From: Bog-473 sp963817735 | GTDB lineage: Bacteria; Actinomycetota; Acidimicrobiia; Acidimicrobiales; RAAP-2 | Assembly: GCA_963817735.1 (NCBI GenBank) | Contig: CAWFPP010000003.1 | Span: 310,001 to 374,000, forward strand | DNA: 64,000 bases | Reading direction: 5' to 3' | Shown here: piece after piece, positions 18,655 to 27,644 of the stretch | Position numbering within the stretch: position 1 is the first letter of the stretch | Layout of the letters: each line of letters starts with the position of its first letter | Program-made: the position numbers and the translations under genes | Notes under the pieces: generated by a model | Told to the model about the DNA's origin: nothing | Seen by the model: the letters and a program-made list of their open reading frames with translations, nothing else | Database searches by the model: none

Positions 18655-20568
18655 TCAGGCCGCTCTGCTGCTAGCCAGTCTACCGGCGCGCTCCGCGACG
18701 CCGGCCGGCGCCGGTGCGCCCCGGGGCGCCGAGAGCCCGCTCCACCAGCGGTGGAAGCGGGCGTAGGCCAGGGGCAGCACGCCGTCGGGGTAGAAGGCGA
18801 GCGCCACGGTGCCGGCCCCGATGAAGACGTCCTGCGCATTGTTGGGCAGGAAGCCCACGGCCAGGCCGCCGGCCAGGGCGCCCGAGCAGACCGAGGCACC
18901 GCCGATGGCGACGACGGCCAGGATCAACAGGCTCTCGAACATCTCGAAGTTGGTGCCTCCGGCGACCGCCTCGGCCGCCCCGAAGAGCGCGCCGGCCACC
19001 CCGGCCATGGCGGCCGAGAGCGTGAAGACGGCCAGCTTGGTCGTCGTGAGCGACAGCCCGAGGGTGGCGCAGGCCGCCTCGGAGTCCTTGGCGGCCACCA
19101 GCACCCGGCCGAACGGGCCCCGGCGCAGGGCCAGGATGGCGACGGAGAACAGGGCGAAGACCACGGCCAGGAAGATGGTGAACCCCTTGTTCGAGCTCAG
19201 GCTGAGGCCGAAGAGGTCGGGCTTATGGATCGGGACCGAGCCGTCGAAGCCGAAGACGGCCGACCAGGGGAAGAACGCGTTGTCCATGAGGCTGGCGAAT
19301 GCCATCGTCAAGAGGGCCAGGTAGAGGCCGCGCAGGCGCAGGGCCGGCAGCGAGATCACGGCCCCTACCCCGCCGGCGATGACGGCCGCCATCAAGAGCC
19401 CGAGCAAGGAACCCCCACTGCCGAACTTGTACATGGCGTAGCAGCCCAGGCCGGCGAAGGTCAGCTGGCAGATGGAGACGTAGCCGCCCCAGCCGGTGAG
19501 CGGGACCAGCGAGAGGCAGACGAGGCCGAAGGCCAGGCCGATGCCCAACTTCACGATGTTGCCGGGGTCCATGAAGCTCACGGCCAGGATCACGCCCACG
19601 ACGAGGAGGACGCCGCCCTGCAGCGAGCGCAGGAAGGTGGCCGGTGCCAGCGGCGCGTGGCGCTGGGGGGCACCGCTACGGATGCGGTCCATCGGCAGGG
19701 TCAGCAGTGCGACGAAGAGGATCAGAGTGGGCACCGAGAGCGTGAGCGTCCCCTGCACGGGGGTGGAGGACCAGAAGCCTGTGCTCGGGACGTAGCCGAC
19801 CGCGTAGGAGGAGGCGAGCCCGACGATGAGCGCGCCCAGGAAGGTCATGGGCAGGCTGCGCAGTCGCCCGATGACGGCGGCGGCATAGGCGTCGATGACG
19901 AGCAAGGTGAGGATGAGGGGCTGCAGCTGCAGCCTGGGGGCCACGAGGATGCCGGCCACCGAGGCCAACGAGGCTCCGATGGACCAGCTCAGGGTGGAGA
20001 GCCGGGTGGAACGTCCGCCGAACAGCCCGATCAGGCTGCGGTTGTCGACCACGCCCCGCATCGCGATGCCGGTCCGGGTCTGGTAGAGGAACAGCCGCAG
20101 CCCCACGGCGATGGCGACGGCGGCGCCGACGGTGATCACCTCCTCCCAGGTGACCTTGACGCCGAGGAAGGTGAACCCGCTGAAGCCGAAGAACTGGGGC
20201 ACGACGCGCGCCGTCGGCGGCCAGATGTAGCTGTTGACCAGCCCGAAGAACAGCAGCGTGAGGCCGACGGTGACCGCCAGCGTGGTGGCCACGTTGCGCG
20301 GGTCCATCCATTGGATCACCCCGCGCTCGACCACGGCGCCGAGGAGCGGCGCCAGCACGAAGACGGTGAGGACGAAGGCGAGGGCGGTGTTCATGTGCCA
20401 GCCAACCGACAGCTGCCAGTAGACGAAGGCCATGAACATCCCGATGGCCCCGTGGGCGATGTTGAAGATGCCCGAGGTGGCGTAGGTGACGACCAGGCCG
20501 CTGGCGGCCACGGCGTAGGCCGAGCCGAGGACGATGCCGATGATGGTGAACTCGAGGAACTCGTGCAC
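18655..20568 (-). CDS. Branched-chain amino acid-type ABC transporter permease, LivH-LivM fusion
   Basis: 637 aa with two permease domains in one chain. Residues 1 to about 290 are LivH-like (MHEFLEFTIIGIVLGSAYAV, TYATSGIFNIAHGAIGMFMA). A linker follows, and from about residue 330 the chain is LivM-like (VPLTGWGGYVSICQLTFAGL, LPALRLRGLYLALLTMAFAS). Each half has many hydrophobic segments. Together they would form the whole membrane pore of a HAAT-family importer. It is the last gene of the operon, 18 bp after the binding-protein gene. The substrate may be branched-chain amino acids, amides or another small acid; the sequence does not decide. Confidence 0.88.
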   Translation of the reverse strand: MHEFLEFTIIGIVLGSAYAVAASGLVVTYATSGIFNIAHGAIGMFMAFVYWQLSVGWHMNTALAFVLTVFVLAPLLGAVVERGVIQWMDPRNVATTLAVTVGLTLLFFGLVNSYIWPPTARVVPQFFGFSGFTFLGVKVTWEEVITVGAAVAIAVGLRLFLYQTRTGIAMRGVVDNRSLIGLFGGRSTRLSTLSWSIGASLASVAGILVAPRLQLQPLILTLLVIDAYAAAVIGRLRSLPMTFLGALIVGLASSYAVGYVPSTGFWSSTPVQGTLTLSVPTLILFVALLTLPMDRIRSGAPQRHAPLAPATFLRSLQGGVLLVVGVILAVSFMDPGNIVKLGIGLAFGLVCLSLVPLTGWGGYVSICQLTFAGLGCYAMYKFGSGGSLLGLLMAAVIAGGVGAVISLPALRLRGLYLALLTMAFASLMDNAFFPWSAVFGFDGSVPIHKPDLFGLSLSSNKGFTIFLAVVFALFSVAILALRRGPFGRVLVAAKDSEAACATLGLSLTTTKLAVFTLSAAMAGVAGALFGAAEAVAGGTNFEMFESLLILAVVAIGGASVCSGALAGGLAVGFLPNNAQDVFIGAGTVALAFYPDGVLPLAYARFHRWWSGLSAPRGAPAPAGVAERAGRLASSRAA

Positions 20569-20586
20569 GGGATCGGTCGGGTCGGC

Positions 20587-22278
20587 CTAGTACTGGGCGA
20601 AGCCGCTGTTGCAGTCGTAGGTGTTGGGCGCGGTCGGGTAGACGCGCTGGAAACCCCCGTTCTCGATCTTCATGTAGAAGAAGCACTTCGACGGGATCTT
20701 CTGCCCGATGTTCACAGGCGGCGTGACGCCGTCGCCGGTCCAGTTGGTGATCCCCTGCAGCTTCGAGATGACCGCGGCCCGGGTCAGGTCGGGGCCCACC
20801 TCCTTGGCCGCCTGCTCGAAGGCCAGGCCGGCGGACCAGGCCAGCATGGCGAAGATGTCCTGGTGCCACTGGCCTTGGCCCGACACCCGATTCATCCAAC
20901 TCTCCATGAGCTGAAGGCCCGGGTTGGAGCCGGCTTCCTCGTAGGCGGCCGTGGCTGACATCAGCACGAGGTCGCCGTTGGACTCGGGTGCGGTCTGCTG
21001 GGCGAACTGAGGCGAGTACTCCTCGGAGAACCAGTCGACGACCTGTGGCGCGTAGCTGGCCTGCTGCATGGCCTGCAGGAGCCGCTCGGCCGAGGAGGCG
21101 TCGGAGTACTCGGTCACGTACTGCGCGCCGGCGCTCTGCATCGCCTGCACGTTGGCGGCGTAGTTGGCGTTGGTCGGCGTGGTCGACGTGTTGTACACGT
21201 AGTGAAAGCCGTCGCCGGTGTACGTCGCCGTCTCGTGCGCCGCCTGGGTCTGGGTGGCCGAGACGTTCAGGTAGATCATGGCCGCCTTCGTCACCGCGTT
21301 GGGGTAGGTCGTCTTGAGGTAGTTGGCGGGTCCGAGCGCCCAGTAGTGGGCGTTGCCGGGACTGGCGCCGAAGATGTCGGCCGTGTTCCCCGCGGCCGCC
21401 GTCGAGACCTCGGCCGCCATCGTCGGGATGCCACAGGCGCCGACGGCCTGCGCGCTGCCGTCGTCGAAGCCCGAGGCGTTGCCCACCATGGCGAAGTCGC
21501 TGGAGCAGGCCTGCTGGGCGTCGGCGTAGTTGGTCCCCGAGTCGTTGCCGTCGTCGAAGGGCTGCACCTTCACCTGGCGCCCGCAGATGCCGCCGGTGCT
21601 GTTGACGTAGGCGGCCCACGCCTCCGTGGCCTGCTGCGCGCTCTGGGTCAGCCCGGGCGCCACGCCGCTGATGCTGGCGATGTTGCCGACGTCGATGGTG
21701 GTCGCGGTGACCCCGGTCGCGGTGGCGCCGCCGTTGCCGCCCGCCGGGGTGAGGTTGCCGTTGGCGCCGCAGGGTGCGGCGGCCGACGTGCCCGCGGCGG
21801 CCGCGCCGCCGCCGGTGGCGGCCGCCGTGCTGGGCCCGGTGCCGGCATGACCGGCCGATCCGGGCGTGCCCCCTGACGCGAGGACTGCGCCACTGCCGCC
21901 GCCGCCGCTGCCGGCGCCGCTGCAGGGCACCGTGGTCGTCGTGGTGGTGCTGGCGGTCGTCGTCGTGGCCTTCGACTTGGTGGTGGTCGAGGTCGAACCG
22001 GGCTTCGCCGCGGCCGTGGTCGTGGTGCTGCTGGGGCTGGTGCTCGATGGCGTCGATCCGCATGTCGTCGAGGACGCGTCGGCGACCGTCGTGGTGGTGT
22101 CGCCCGATGCGCCGAGCGCTTGGGCGCCCGTCCCGCCGACCGAGCCCTGGGCCAGGGCGGCCTGGCTCCCGTCGAGACGCGACCCGCAGGCCGAGGCGAG
22201 GAGCGCGAGCACGGCGACGGAGAGGGCCACGGCGACGCGCTGGTGCCGGCGGCGCCGACTGTTGGCGAGGAGACTCAC
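20587..22278 (-). CDS. ABC transporter substrate-binding lipoprotein (LivK-like)
   Basis: Starts with a GTG at 22278 in GTGA overlap with the preceding gene. The N-terminus is basic (SLLANSRRRRHQR), then hydrophobic, ending in a lipobox LLASAC with Cys at about residue 31. A low-complexity linker of roughly 150 residues, full of Thr, Ser, Gly and Ala, follows. The ligand-binding domain then begins (GVTATTIDVGNIASISGVAP) and has type-I periplasmic fold features such as a GICGRQVKVQPFDDGNDSG segment. At 563 aa it is longer than usual because of the linker, which may span the cell wall. Ligand unknown. Confidence 0.85.
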   Translation of the reverse strand: MSLLANSRRRRHQRVAVALSVAVLALLASACGSRLDGSQAALAQGSVGGTGAQALGASGDTTTTVADASSTTCGSTPSSTSPSSTTTTAAAKPGSTSTTTKSKATTTTASTTTTTTVPCSGAGSGGGGSGAVLASGGTPGSAGHAGTGPSTAAATGGGAAAAGTSAAAPCGANGNLTPAGGNGGATATGVTATTIDVGNIASISGVAPGLTQSAQQATEAWAAYVNSTGGICGRQVKVQPFDDGNDSGTNYADAQQACSSDFAMVGNASGFDDGSAQAVGACGIPTMAAEVSTAAAGNTADIFGASPGNAHYWALGPANYLKTTYPNAVTKAAMIYLNVSATQTQAAHETATYTGDGFHYVYNTSTTPTNANYAANVQAMQSAGAQYVTEYSDASSAERLLQAMQQASYAPQVVDWFSEEYSPQFAQQTAPESNGDLVLMSATAAYEEAGSNPGLQLMESWMNRVSGQGQWHQDIFAMLAWSAGLAFEQAAKEVGPDLTRAAVISKLQGITNWTGDGVTPPVNIGQKIPSKCFFYMKIENGGFQRVYPTAPNTYDCNSGFAQY

Positions 22279-22841
22279 CGAACCCCGATCTCTTCGTGGT
22301 CGTCGCCGGCGCGCTGGTCGGCGCGCCGGGTCTGGTCCAGGCTGCGCAGAATCCGTTCGAGCCGGTCGACGGAGCGGACGATGGCCAGCGCGTTGCGCCG
22401 GTCCTCCTCCACCTGGCGCATACTCCAGGCGATGCGCACGAAGACGCCTCCACCGATCACCAGCGCCACGCCGAGAAGGCCACCGGAAATGAGGTAGGGC
22501 ACCTCCTGGTACAGGTAGGGGCTGTGCGCGGCGCCGTACCAGCCGAGGACGATGCAGACGAAGCCGAAGACGATGAGCACCATGCCGATCGTCTCCATCC
22601 ACCTGCGGATATTGCGCCCGCTCCGGCTCGGACGGGCCCGGTCGATGGCGGCGGCCAGCCGTTGCAGGCGCGTCGGCACCGGCGTCGACGGCTCGAGCTC
22701 GGAGGCCGGCGGCACGACGGCGGTGGCGGAGGGCGGCGGCGGAAAATCGGAGTCGGAGTCGGGGTCGGGGTCGGGCAACCCGGTGAGGCGGGTCACCGCG
22801 CCGGGGTCGGGGGACGATCGTCCCAACAGGTTCAGTTTCAT
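22275..22841 (-). CDS. Unknown membrane protein in the transporter operon
   Basis: 188 aa, family not recognised. A Pro/Asp/Ser-rich cytoplasmic-looking N-terminus (DPDPDSDSDFPPPP) is followed by two hydrophobic segments, WMETIGMVLIVFGFVCIVLG and ISGGLLGVALVIGGGVFVRI. A charged C-terminal helix comes last (RSVDRLERILRSLDQTRR) and may form a coiled coil. It overlaps both neighbours (TGATG upstream, GTGA downstream), so it is made in step with the transporter. An accessory or scaffolding role is a guess from position only. Confidence 0.75.
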   Translation of the reverse strand: MKLNLLGRSSPDPGAVTRLTGLPDPDPDSDSDFPPPPSATAVVPPASELEPSTPVPTRLQRLAAAIDRARPSRSGRNIRRWMETIGMVLIVFGFVCIVLGWYGAAHSPYLYQEVPYLISGGLLGVALVIGGGVFVRIAWSMRQVEEDRRNALAIVRSVDRLERILRSLDQTRRADQRAGDDHEEIGVR

Positions 22842-24421
22842 CAGTTCCCTCCTCCAAAGTCAGCGAGGTCGTCGGCGCTCGCGCTGAAGCGGTCCATGAG
22901 CGGGTCGCCGTCGGCGCACGAGGTGCCCAGCACCCCGCCCGCGTCGTCGGCCCGCAGGTAGGCGTAGGCGAGCGCGGACGCGGCGAGCAGGCCGAGAAGG
23001 ACGAGCGCCGCCCCGATCCCCTTGAAGGCCGGGGCGATCACCGACGCCGGCGCCGACGCGGTGGACGTCGGGCTGCCCGAGCCCGAGCCCGAGCCCGTCG
23101 CAGTGGACCCGGTCGGGGTCGTTCCGGTCCCGGTGTCTCCCGAGAAGGTGCCGCCGGTCCCCGTGGTGCCCGCGATGCCGGGGGTGCCCGAGTTCCCCGC
23201 GATCGCGGCGCTGGACACGGCCGAGGGCGTCGACGGCGTCGAGGCCGCCGGCGCCGCGCCCGAGTTGCCGCTGTTGCCGGCCGCGAAGGCCGGCGCCGCC
23301 GTCGAGTTCACCTGCACGGTGGCCAGGTCGAGGGTGAGCTGCTGGTCGTCGGGCACGGCGACGGGGAGCTGCGAGGTGACGGACGCCGGGAGCAGCGACG
23401 TCAGCTGGTTGATCGGATCGTCGAGCGTCTTGAGGTCGATGCTGATCTTGAGCCCGTCGAGCGTCCGGCTGGCCGAGGGGCCGCTCACCTTGTCGGTGGC
23501 GTTGGTGACCGACAGCGAGATACCGAGGTCGCTGAGGTCCGAGTTGAGGGTCGAGATCGGAAGCGGGGCCGGCGTGCTCTGGCCGGCCGCGCTGATCCCG
23601 TTGGCGTCGACGGTGACCTGCTCGCCGGCGATGTCCATGTTCTGCACCTCGGTCGACCCGGTGACCTTCCCGGTCGTCCCGTCCGAGGTGGCCGTCGCCG
23701 TCGAGGTGACGCTCCCGATGGTGATGAAGCCGCCGAGGATGGAGATGCCGGTGTCGGTGGCGCTGGACTGCGCGTTGGCCGACGTGCTGGGGGCGAGCGA
23801 CGACGAGGTCGCCGACATGTCGCCGATGCCGAAGATGGCCGACGAACCGGCCAGCGGGTTGCCCGAGCCCGAGGGCGCCTGCAGCGTCGGGTCGGCCCCG
23901 TTCGAACCGGCCGTCGCCGCGTCGTCGCCGAGCGTCGCACTGGCCGTGTTCCCGTTGGTCGTGCTGGAGGCGTCCATGTTCACCCCCGGCTGGTCGGTCG
24001 AGCCCGAGTTGGGCGCCTGCGGGTACTCGCTGGTGGCCTGGACGGGCCATACGGGTGCCGGGGGGAGTGGCGCGCCCGGCACCAGGAGGGCGAGCTCGGG
24101 GCCGGCGTTGGCCACGACCTGGCCGGGGTAGAGGCTCGACGCGGTGGCAGTGCCGGTCGGGCCGAAGTTGTCGGTGGTGGCGGCGTAGCCCTCGTCGAAT
24201 TCCAGCGAGGGCGTGGCCGGGAGCGGAAAGTTCGGCTGTTCGTACTGGGCCGTGACGGCCTCGGCCAGCCCGCTCACCGTGAAGCCCCCCAGGGAGCTGT
24301 CGGCACCGGCGGGCCCGGCGGTGAAGGCGGCGGCGAGGAGCCCCGAGCCGCCGGCGACGAGGAGCAGCGCCGCGGCCCCGAGGACGGGAAGACGGTGGAC
24401 CCGGACCCGGAACCGGCTCAT
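22841..24421 (-). CDS. Unknown secreted, membrane-anchored protein in the transporter operon
   Basis: 526 aa. A signal peptide (hydrophobic LPVLGAAALLLVAGGSGLLA, probable cleavage after AGPAGA) precedes a Ser/Thr/Gly/Ala-rich extracellular part. A C-terminal transmembrane helix follows (GIGAALVLLGLLAASALAYA) with a short acidic tail. The first ~110 residues look like a folded domain (GGFTVSGLAEAVTAQYEQPN and YPGQVVANAGPELALL). The centre has beta-rich low-complexity sequence, and the region before the anchor is Gly/Thr-rich like a cell-wall spacer. It overlaps livF by ATGA. I do not recognise the family; a surface receptor or structural partner of the transporter is possible. Confidence 0.75.
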   Translation of the reverse strand: MSRFRVRVHRLPVLGAAALLLVAGGSGLLAAAFTAGPAGADSSLGGFTVSGLAEAVTAQYEQPNFPLPATPSLEFDEGYAATTDNFGPTGTATASSLYPGQVVANAGPELALLVPGAPLPPAPVWPVQATSEYPQAPNSGSTDQPGVNMDASSTTNGNTASATLGDDAATAGSNGADPTLQAPSGSGNPLAGSSAIFGIGDMSATSSSLAPSTSANAQSSATDTGISILGGFITIGSVTSTATATSDGTTGKVTGSTEVQNMDIAGEQVTVDANGISAAGQSTPAPLPISTLNSDLSDLGISLSVTNATDKVSGPSASRTLDGLKISIDLKTLDDPINQLTSLLPASVTSQLPVAVPDDQQLTLDLATVQVNSTAAPAFAAGNSGNSGAAPAASTPSTPSAVSSAAIAGNSGTPGIAGTTGTGGTFSGDTGTGTTPTGSTATGSGSGSGSPTSTASAPASVIAPAFKGIGAALVLLGLLAASALAYAYLRADDAGGVLGTSCADGDPLMDRFSASADDLADFGGGN

Positions 24422-25131
24422 GCGGCCGCACCCCCCAGATAAGCGTCGGCCAGGTCGTCGGGGAGGTCATCGGGCTTTCCCGATGCAACGATCCGCCCCT
24501 GCACGACGACGGCGACATCGGTGGCCACGCCGAGCGCGGTCGCCGCGAACTGTTCGGCCAGAATGACCGCCACGCCCTCGGCGGCGATCTGCGCCACGAG
24601 TTCGTAGAGCTCGGCGACGATCATCGGCGCCAGGCCCATGGAGATCTCGTCGAGGAGCAGGACGGCGGGCTCCACGCTGAGCGTGCGGGACATGGCCAGC
24701 ATCTGCTGCTCACCGCCCGACAGGGTGCCGGCCACCTGGTGGCGGCGCTCCTTCAGGCGGGGAAAGCGGCCGAACGCCATCTCCTCCACGTGCGACCGCG
24801 ACGGGCCGCCGAAGGTCATGAGGCGGAGGTTCTCGGTGACGGTGAGGTTGGGGAAGATGCCGCGGCCGTCGGGCAGCGTGCACAGGCCGGCCCGGGCGAG
24901 CTTGTCGGGACGCATGCCGTTGGCGTGACGGCCGAGCACGTGGAAGCACCCCTTGGTCGGCTCCATCTGCCCGCTGGCGACGCGCAGCGTCGTGGACTTG
25001 CCCGCCCCGTTCGGGCCGAGCAGGGCGAGCACCGAACCGTTGGCCACCGCCAGGTCGATGCCGTGGAGCACCTCGATCTGCCCGTAGGCGGCGTGGACCC
25101 GGCGCAGCTCGAGGACGGGGGGCTCAGCCAT
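24418..25131 (-). CDS. livF: Branched-chain amino acid-type ABC transporter ATP-binding protein, LivF-like
   Basis: 237 aa. Walker A GPNGAGKST, signature LSGGEQQMLAMSRTLS, Walker B VLLLDEISMGLAP, in LivF-type context (GLCTLPDGRGIFPNLTVTEN). The ATG at 25131 gives the usual N-terminus and overlaps livG by 8 bp. It is expected to pair with LivG beneath the fused permease. Confidence 0.92.
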   Translation of the reverse strand: MAEPPVLELRRVHAAYGQIEVLHGIDLAVANGSVLALLGPNGAGKSTTLRVASGQMEPTKGCFHVLGRHANGMRPDKLARAGLCTLPDGRGIFPNLTVTENLRLMTFGGPSRSHVEEMAFGRFPRLKERRHQVAGTLSGGEQQMLAMSRTLSVEPAVLLLDEISMGLAPMIVAELYELVAQIAAEGVAVILAEQFAATALGVATDVAVVVQGRIVASGKPDDLPDDLADAYLGGAAA

Positions 25132-25915
25132 GGGCCGCCGCGGCCGATCCCGCCAGCACGTCGACGTCGACGTCGACGTCGACGTCGGGGTCCTCCGCCG
25201 CGCCGAGGTAGGCGGCACGGACGCGGTCGTCCGCCCGTACCTCGGCCGGGCTGCCCGCCATGAGCACCGCGCCGAAGTCCAGGACGTTGATGTGGGTGCA
25301 GACCCGCATGACGAGCTCCATGTCGTGCTCCACCAGGAGCACGCCCATGCCGGCCCCGGCCAGCTGCACCAGCAGGTCGCCGAGCTCCTCGCTCTCGGTG
25401 TCGCTCAGGCCCGAGGAGGGCTCGTCGAGCAGCAGGAGGCGAGGCCGGGTGGCCAGGGAGCGGGCCAGCTCGAGCAGGCGGGCCTGGCCCGTGGGCAGCG
25501 TGTCGGCCGCCCGCGTGGCCAGGTGGGTCAGGCCGACCAGCGCCAGGAGGGCATCGGCGTTGGCCGCGGCGTTGGAGCGGTCGTGCGACCAGCGCCGGCG
25601 GATCTCGGCGGCGGCCAGCACGTTCTCGCGGACCGAGAGGGACCCGAAGATCTCGAGACGCTGGAAGGTCCGGGCGATGCCGAGTCTGGCCCGCTTGTGG
25701 GGCTTGAGGCCGGTCATGTCGGTGTCCTCGAAGAAGATCCGGCCCGAGTTGACGGACTGCAGCCCGCAGATGGCGTTGAAGCACGTCGTCTTGCCGGCGC
25801 CGTTGGGGCCGATGAGTCCGGTGACGCTGCCGGCGTCGACCGTCAGGTTCACGCCGCGCAGCGCGTGCACGCCGCCGAATCGAACCTCGGCTTCCGCCAC
25901 TCGCAGAAGCGGCAT
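25124..25915 (-). CDS. livG: Branched-chain amino acid-type ABC transporter ATP-binding protein, LivG-like
   Basis: 263 aa. Walker A GPNGAGKTT, GIARTFQRLEIFGSLSVREN (LivG hallmark), Walker B RLLLLDEPSSGLSD and the H-loop LVEHDMELVM. The usual LSGGQ signature is replaced by LPTGQARLLELARSL, within normal LivG variation. The C-terminus carries an odd DPDVDVDVDVDVLAG run encoded by a hexanucleotide repeat. First gene of the operon. Confidence 0.92.
   Translation of the reverse strand: MPLLRVAEAEVRFGGVHALRGVNLTVDAGSVTGLIGPNGAGKTTCFNAICGLQSVNSGRIFFEDTDMTGLKPHKRARLGIARTFQRLEIFGSLSVRENVLAAAEIRRRWSHDRSNAAANADALLALVGLTHLATRAADTLPTGQARLLELARSLATRPRLLLLDEPSSGLSDTESEELGDLLVQLAGAGMGVLLVEHDMELVMRVCTHINVLDFGAVLMAGSPAEVRADDRVRAAYLGAAEDPDVDVDVDVDVLAGSAAAAHG
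25159..25187 (-). repeat. Hexanucleotide tandem repeat at the end of livG
   Basis: Nearly five perfect copies of cgtcga (29 bp). They are in frame, coding Asp-Val repeats at the LivG C-terminus, beyond the conserved ATPase fold. The purity of the array suggests recent slippage. Confidence 0.9.
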
Positions 25916-25982
25916 TCGTCTCCCCCCAGTGCGGTCGGGCCAGCTCCCGGGGCGGCTGCCCCCGGACCTCCATCTTTTTCTT

Positions 25983-25997
25983 CCTGGTCAGACCAGG
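25983..25997. promoter_or_regulatory. FadR/GntR-type operator between livG and pccB
   Basis: CCTGGTCAGACCAGG is a perfect 7-1-7 inverted repeat. It matches the CTGGTNNGACCAG layout known for FadR-subfamily GntR regulators. It lies in the 172-bp divergent region, 68 bp before the livG start and about 90 bp before the pccB start, so it could control both. No regulator gene of this family is in the window. Confidence 0.5.
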
Positions 25998-26074
25998 TTT
26001 CTCGAGCTCTCAAAGAGAACGGATTCCAGTTTGGAGACTTACGGTCGCAATTTCGGGAGCCTCCCCGGGAGCGT

Positions 26075-26080
26075 TAGCCT
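26075..26080 (+). promoter_or_regulatory. -10 box of a probable leaderless pccB transcript
   Basis: TAGCCT ends 7 nt before the pccB ATG and no Shine-Dalgarno sequence precedes that ATG. The pattern recurs before lysC, ccr, yajQ and others here. No convincing -35 is visible. Confidence 0.5.
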
Positions 26081-26087
26081 CAACCGC

Positions 26088-27644
26088 ATGGAACATTCCA
26101 TGGCCGAACGCCTGGCCGACCTGGCCGAACGCAAGAACGAGGCGCTGCACGCCGGGAGCGAGCGGGCAGTGGAGCGCCAACACGCCAAGGGCAAGCTGAC
26201 GGCCCGGGAGCGGATCGAGTACCTGCTCGACGAGGGCTCGTTCCAGGAGCTCGACATGCTGGCCCGGCACCGGGCCCACGGCATGGGGTTGGAGGACAAC
26301 CGCCCCTACACCGACGGCGTGGTGACGGGCTTCGGCACCATCGACGGCCGGCGGGTCTGCATCTTCAGCCAGGACTTCACCGTCTTCGGGGGTGCGCTCG
26401 GCGAGGTCTTCGCCGAGAAGATCCACAAGGTGATGGACCTGGCCGCTTCGACGGGTGTTCCCATGATCGGGCTCAACGACGGGGCGGGGGCCCGGATTCA
26501 GGAGGGCGTCGTCTCGCTCCACTCCTACGGGGGCATCTTCCACCGCAACGTGACGGCGTCGGGCGTGATCCCGCAGATCAGCGTGATCCTGGGGCCGTGC
26601 GCCGGCGGCGCCGTCTACTCGCCGGCCATGACCGACTTCATCTTCATGGTGCAGGGCACCTCGCACATGTTCATCACGGGCCCCGACGTGGTGAAGACCG
26701 TGACCGGCGAGGACGTCACGTTGGAGGAGCTCGGCGGCGCCATGAGCCACGCCACCAAGTCCGGTGTCGCGACGTTTGTGTCGCCCGACGAGAAGGCCTG
26801 CCTCGACGACGTGCGCCAGCTGCTGTCGTTCCTGCCGTCGAACAATTTGGAGGAGCCGCCGCTGGAGGTCACGGGCGACGAGCCGGACCGCCAGGTCACC
26901 GAGCTCATCGACTTCCTGCCGACGTCGCCCAACCAGCCCTACGACATGAAGCGCATCATCACGGCCGTGGTCGACGACGGCGAGTACATGGAGGTGCACC
27001 GCCACTGGGCCATGTCGATCACCTGCGGCTTCGGCCGCATGAACGGGCGGGTCGTGGGGATCGTGGGCAACCAGCCCGCCGTACTGGCCGGCGTGCTCGA
27101 CATCGACTCGTCGGAGAAGGCGTCGCGCTTCGTGCGGACCTGCGACGCGTTCAACATCCCCCTGCTGACCTTCGTGGACGTCCCCGGATTCATGCCCGGC
27201 ACCGACCAGGAGTACGGCGGCATCATCCGGCACGGGGCCAAGCTGCTGTACGCCTACTGCGAGGCGACCGTGCCCCGGATTCAGATCATCACGCGCAAGG
27301 CCTACGGGGGCGCGTACGTCGTCATGAACTCCAAGTCGATCGGCGCCGACCTGGCCTTCGCCTGGCCGTCGGCCGAGCTGGCCGTCATGGGCCCCAACGG
27401 CGCCGTCGAGATCGTCTACCGGCGCGAGCTGGCCGAGGCGGCCGACCCGGCGCGGCGACGGGCCGAGCTCATCGACGAGTACACGGAGCGGTACGCCAAT
27501 CCGTACATCGCGGCCGAGCGGGGCTACATCGACGACGTGATCTCGCCGGCCGACACCCGGAGCGTCATCTGCCGCAGCCTCGACATCCTGTCGTCGAAGC
27601 GTGAGGAGCTGCCGCGGCGCAAGCACGGCAACGTGCCGCTATGA
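26088..27644 (+). CDS. pccB: Acyl-CoA (propionyl-CoA type) carboxylase beta subunit
   Basis: 518 aa carboxyltransferase that moves CO2 from biotin to an acyl-CoA. Both crotonase-like halves are present: LNDGAGARIQEGVVSLHSYG and GPCAGGAVYSPAMTDFIFMV in the N-half, and VDVPGFMPGTDQEYGGIIRH and AYGGAYVVMNSKSIGADLAF in the C-half. Gly-Ala and Gly-Gly pairs of the oxyanion holes are intact. No biotin-carrying alpha subunit is in the window. The start at 26088 is the first ATG; an ATG four codons later is an alternative. Substrate (propionyl- or acetyl-CoA) is inferred from the family. Confidence 0.92.
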   Translation: MEHSMAERLADLAERKNEALHAGSERAVERQHAKGKLTARERIEYLLDEGSFQELDMLARHRAHGMGLEDNRPYTDGVVTGFGTIDGRRVCIFSQDFTVFGGALGEVFAEKIHKVMDLAASTGVPMIGLNDGAGARIQEGVVSLHSYGGIFHRNVTASGVIPQISVILGPCAGGAVYSPAMTDFIFMVQGTSHMFITGPDVVKTVTGEDVTLEELGGAMSHATKSGVATFVSPDEKACLDDVRQLLSFLPSNNLEEPPLEVTGDEPDRQVTELIDFLPTSPNQPYDMKRIITAVVDDGEYMEVHRHWAMSITCGFGRMNGRVVGIVGNQPAVLAGVLDIDSSEKASRFVRTCDAFNIPLLTFVDVPGFMPGTDQEYGGIIRHGAKLLYAYCEATVPRIQIITRKAYGGAYVVMNSKSIGADLAFAWPSAELAVMGPNGAVEIVYRRELAEAADPARRRAELIDEYTERYANPYIAAERGYIDDVISPADTRSVICRSLDILSSKREELPRRKHGNVPL

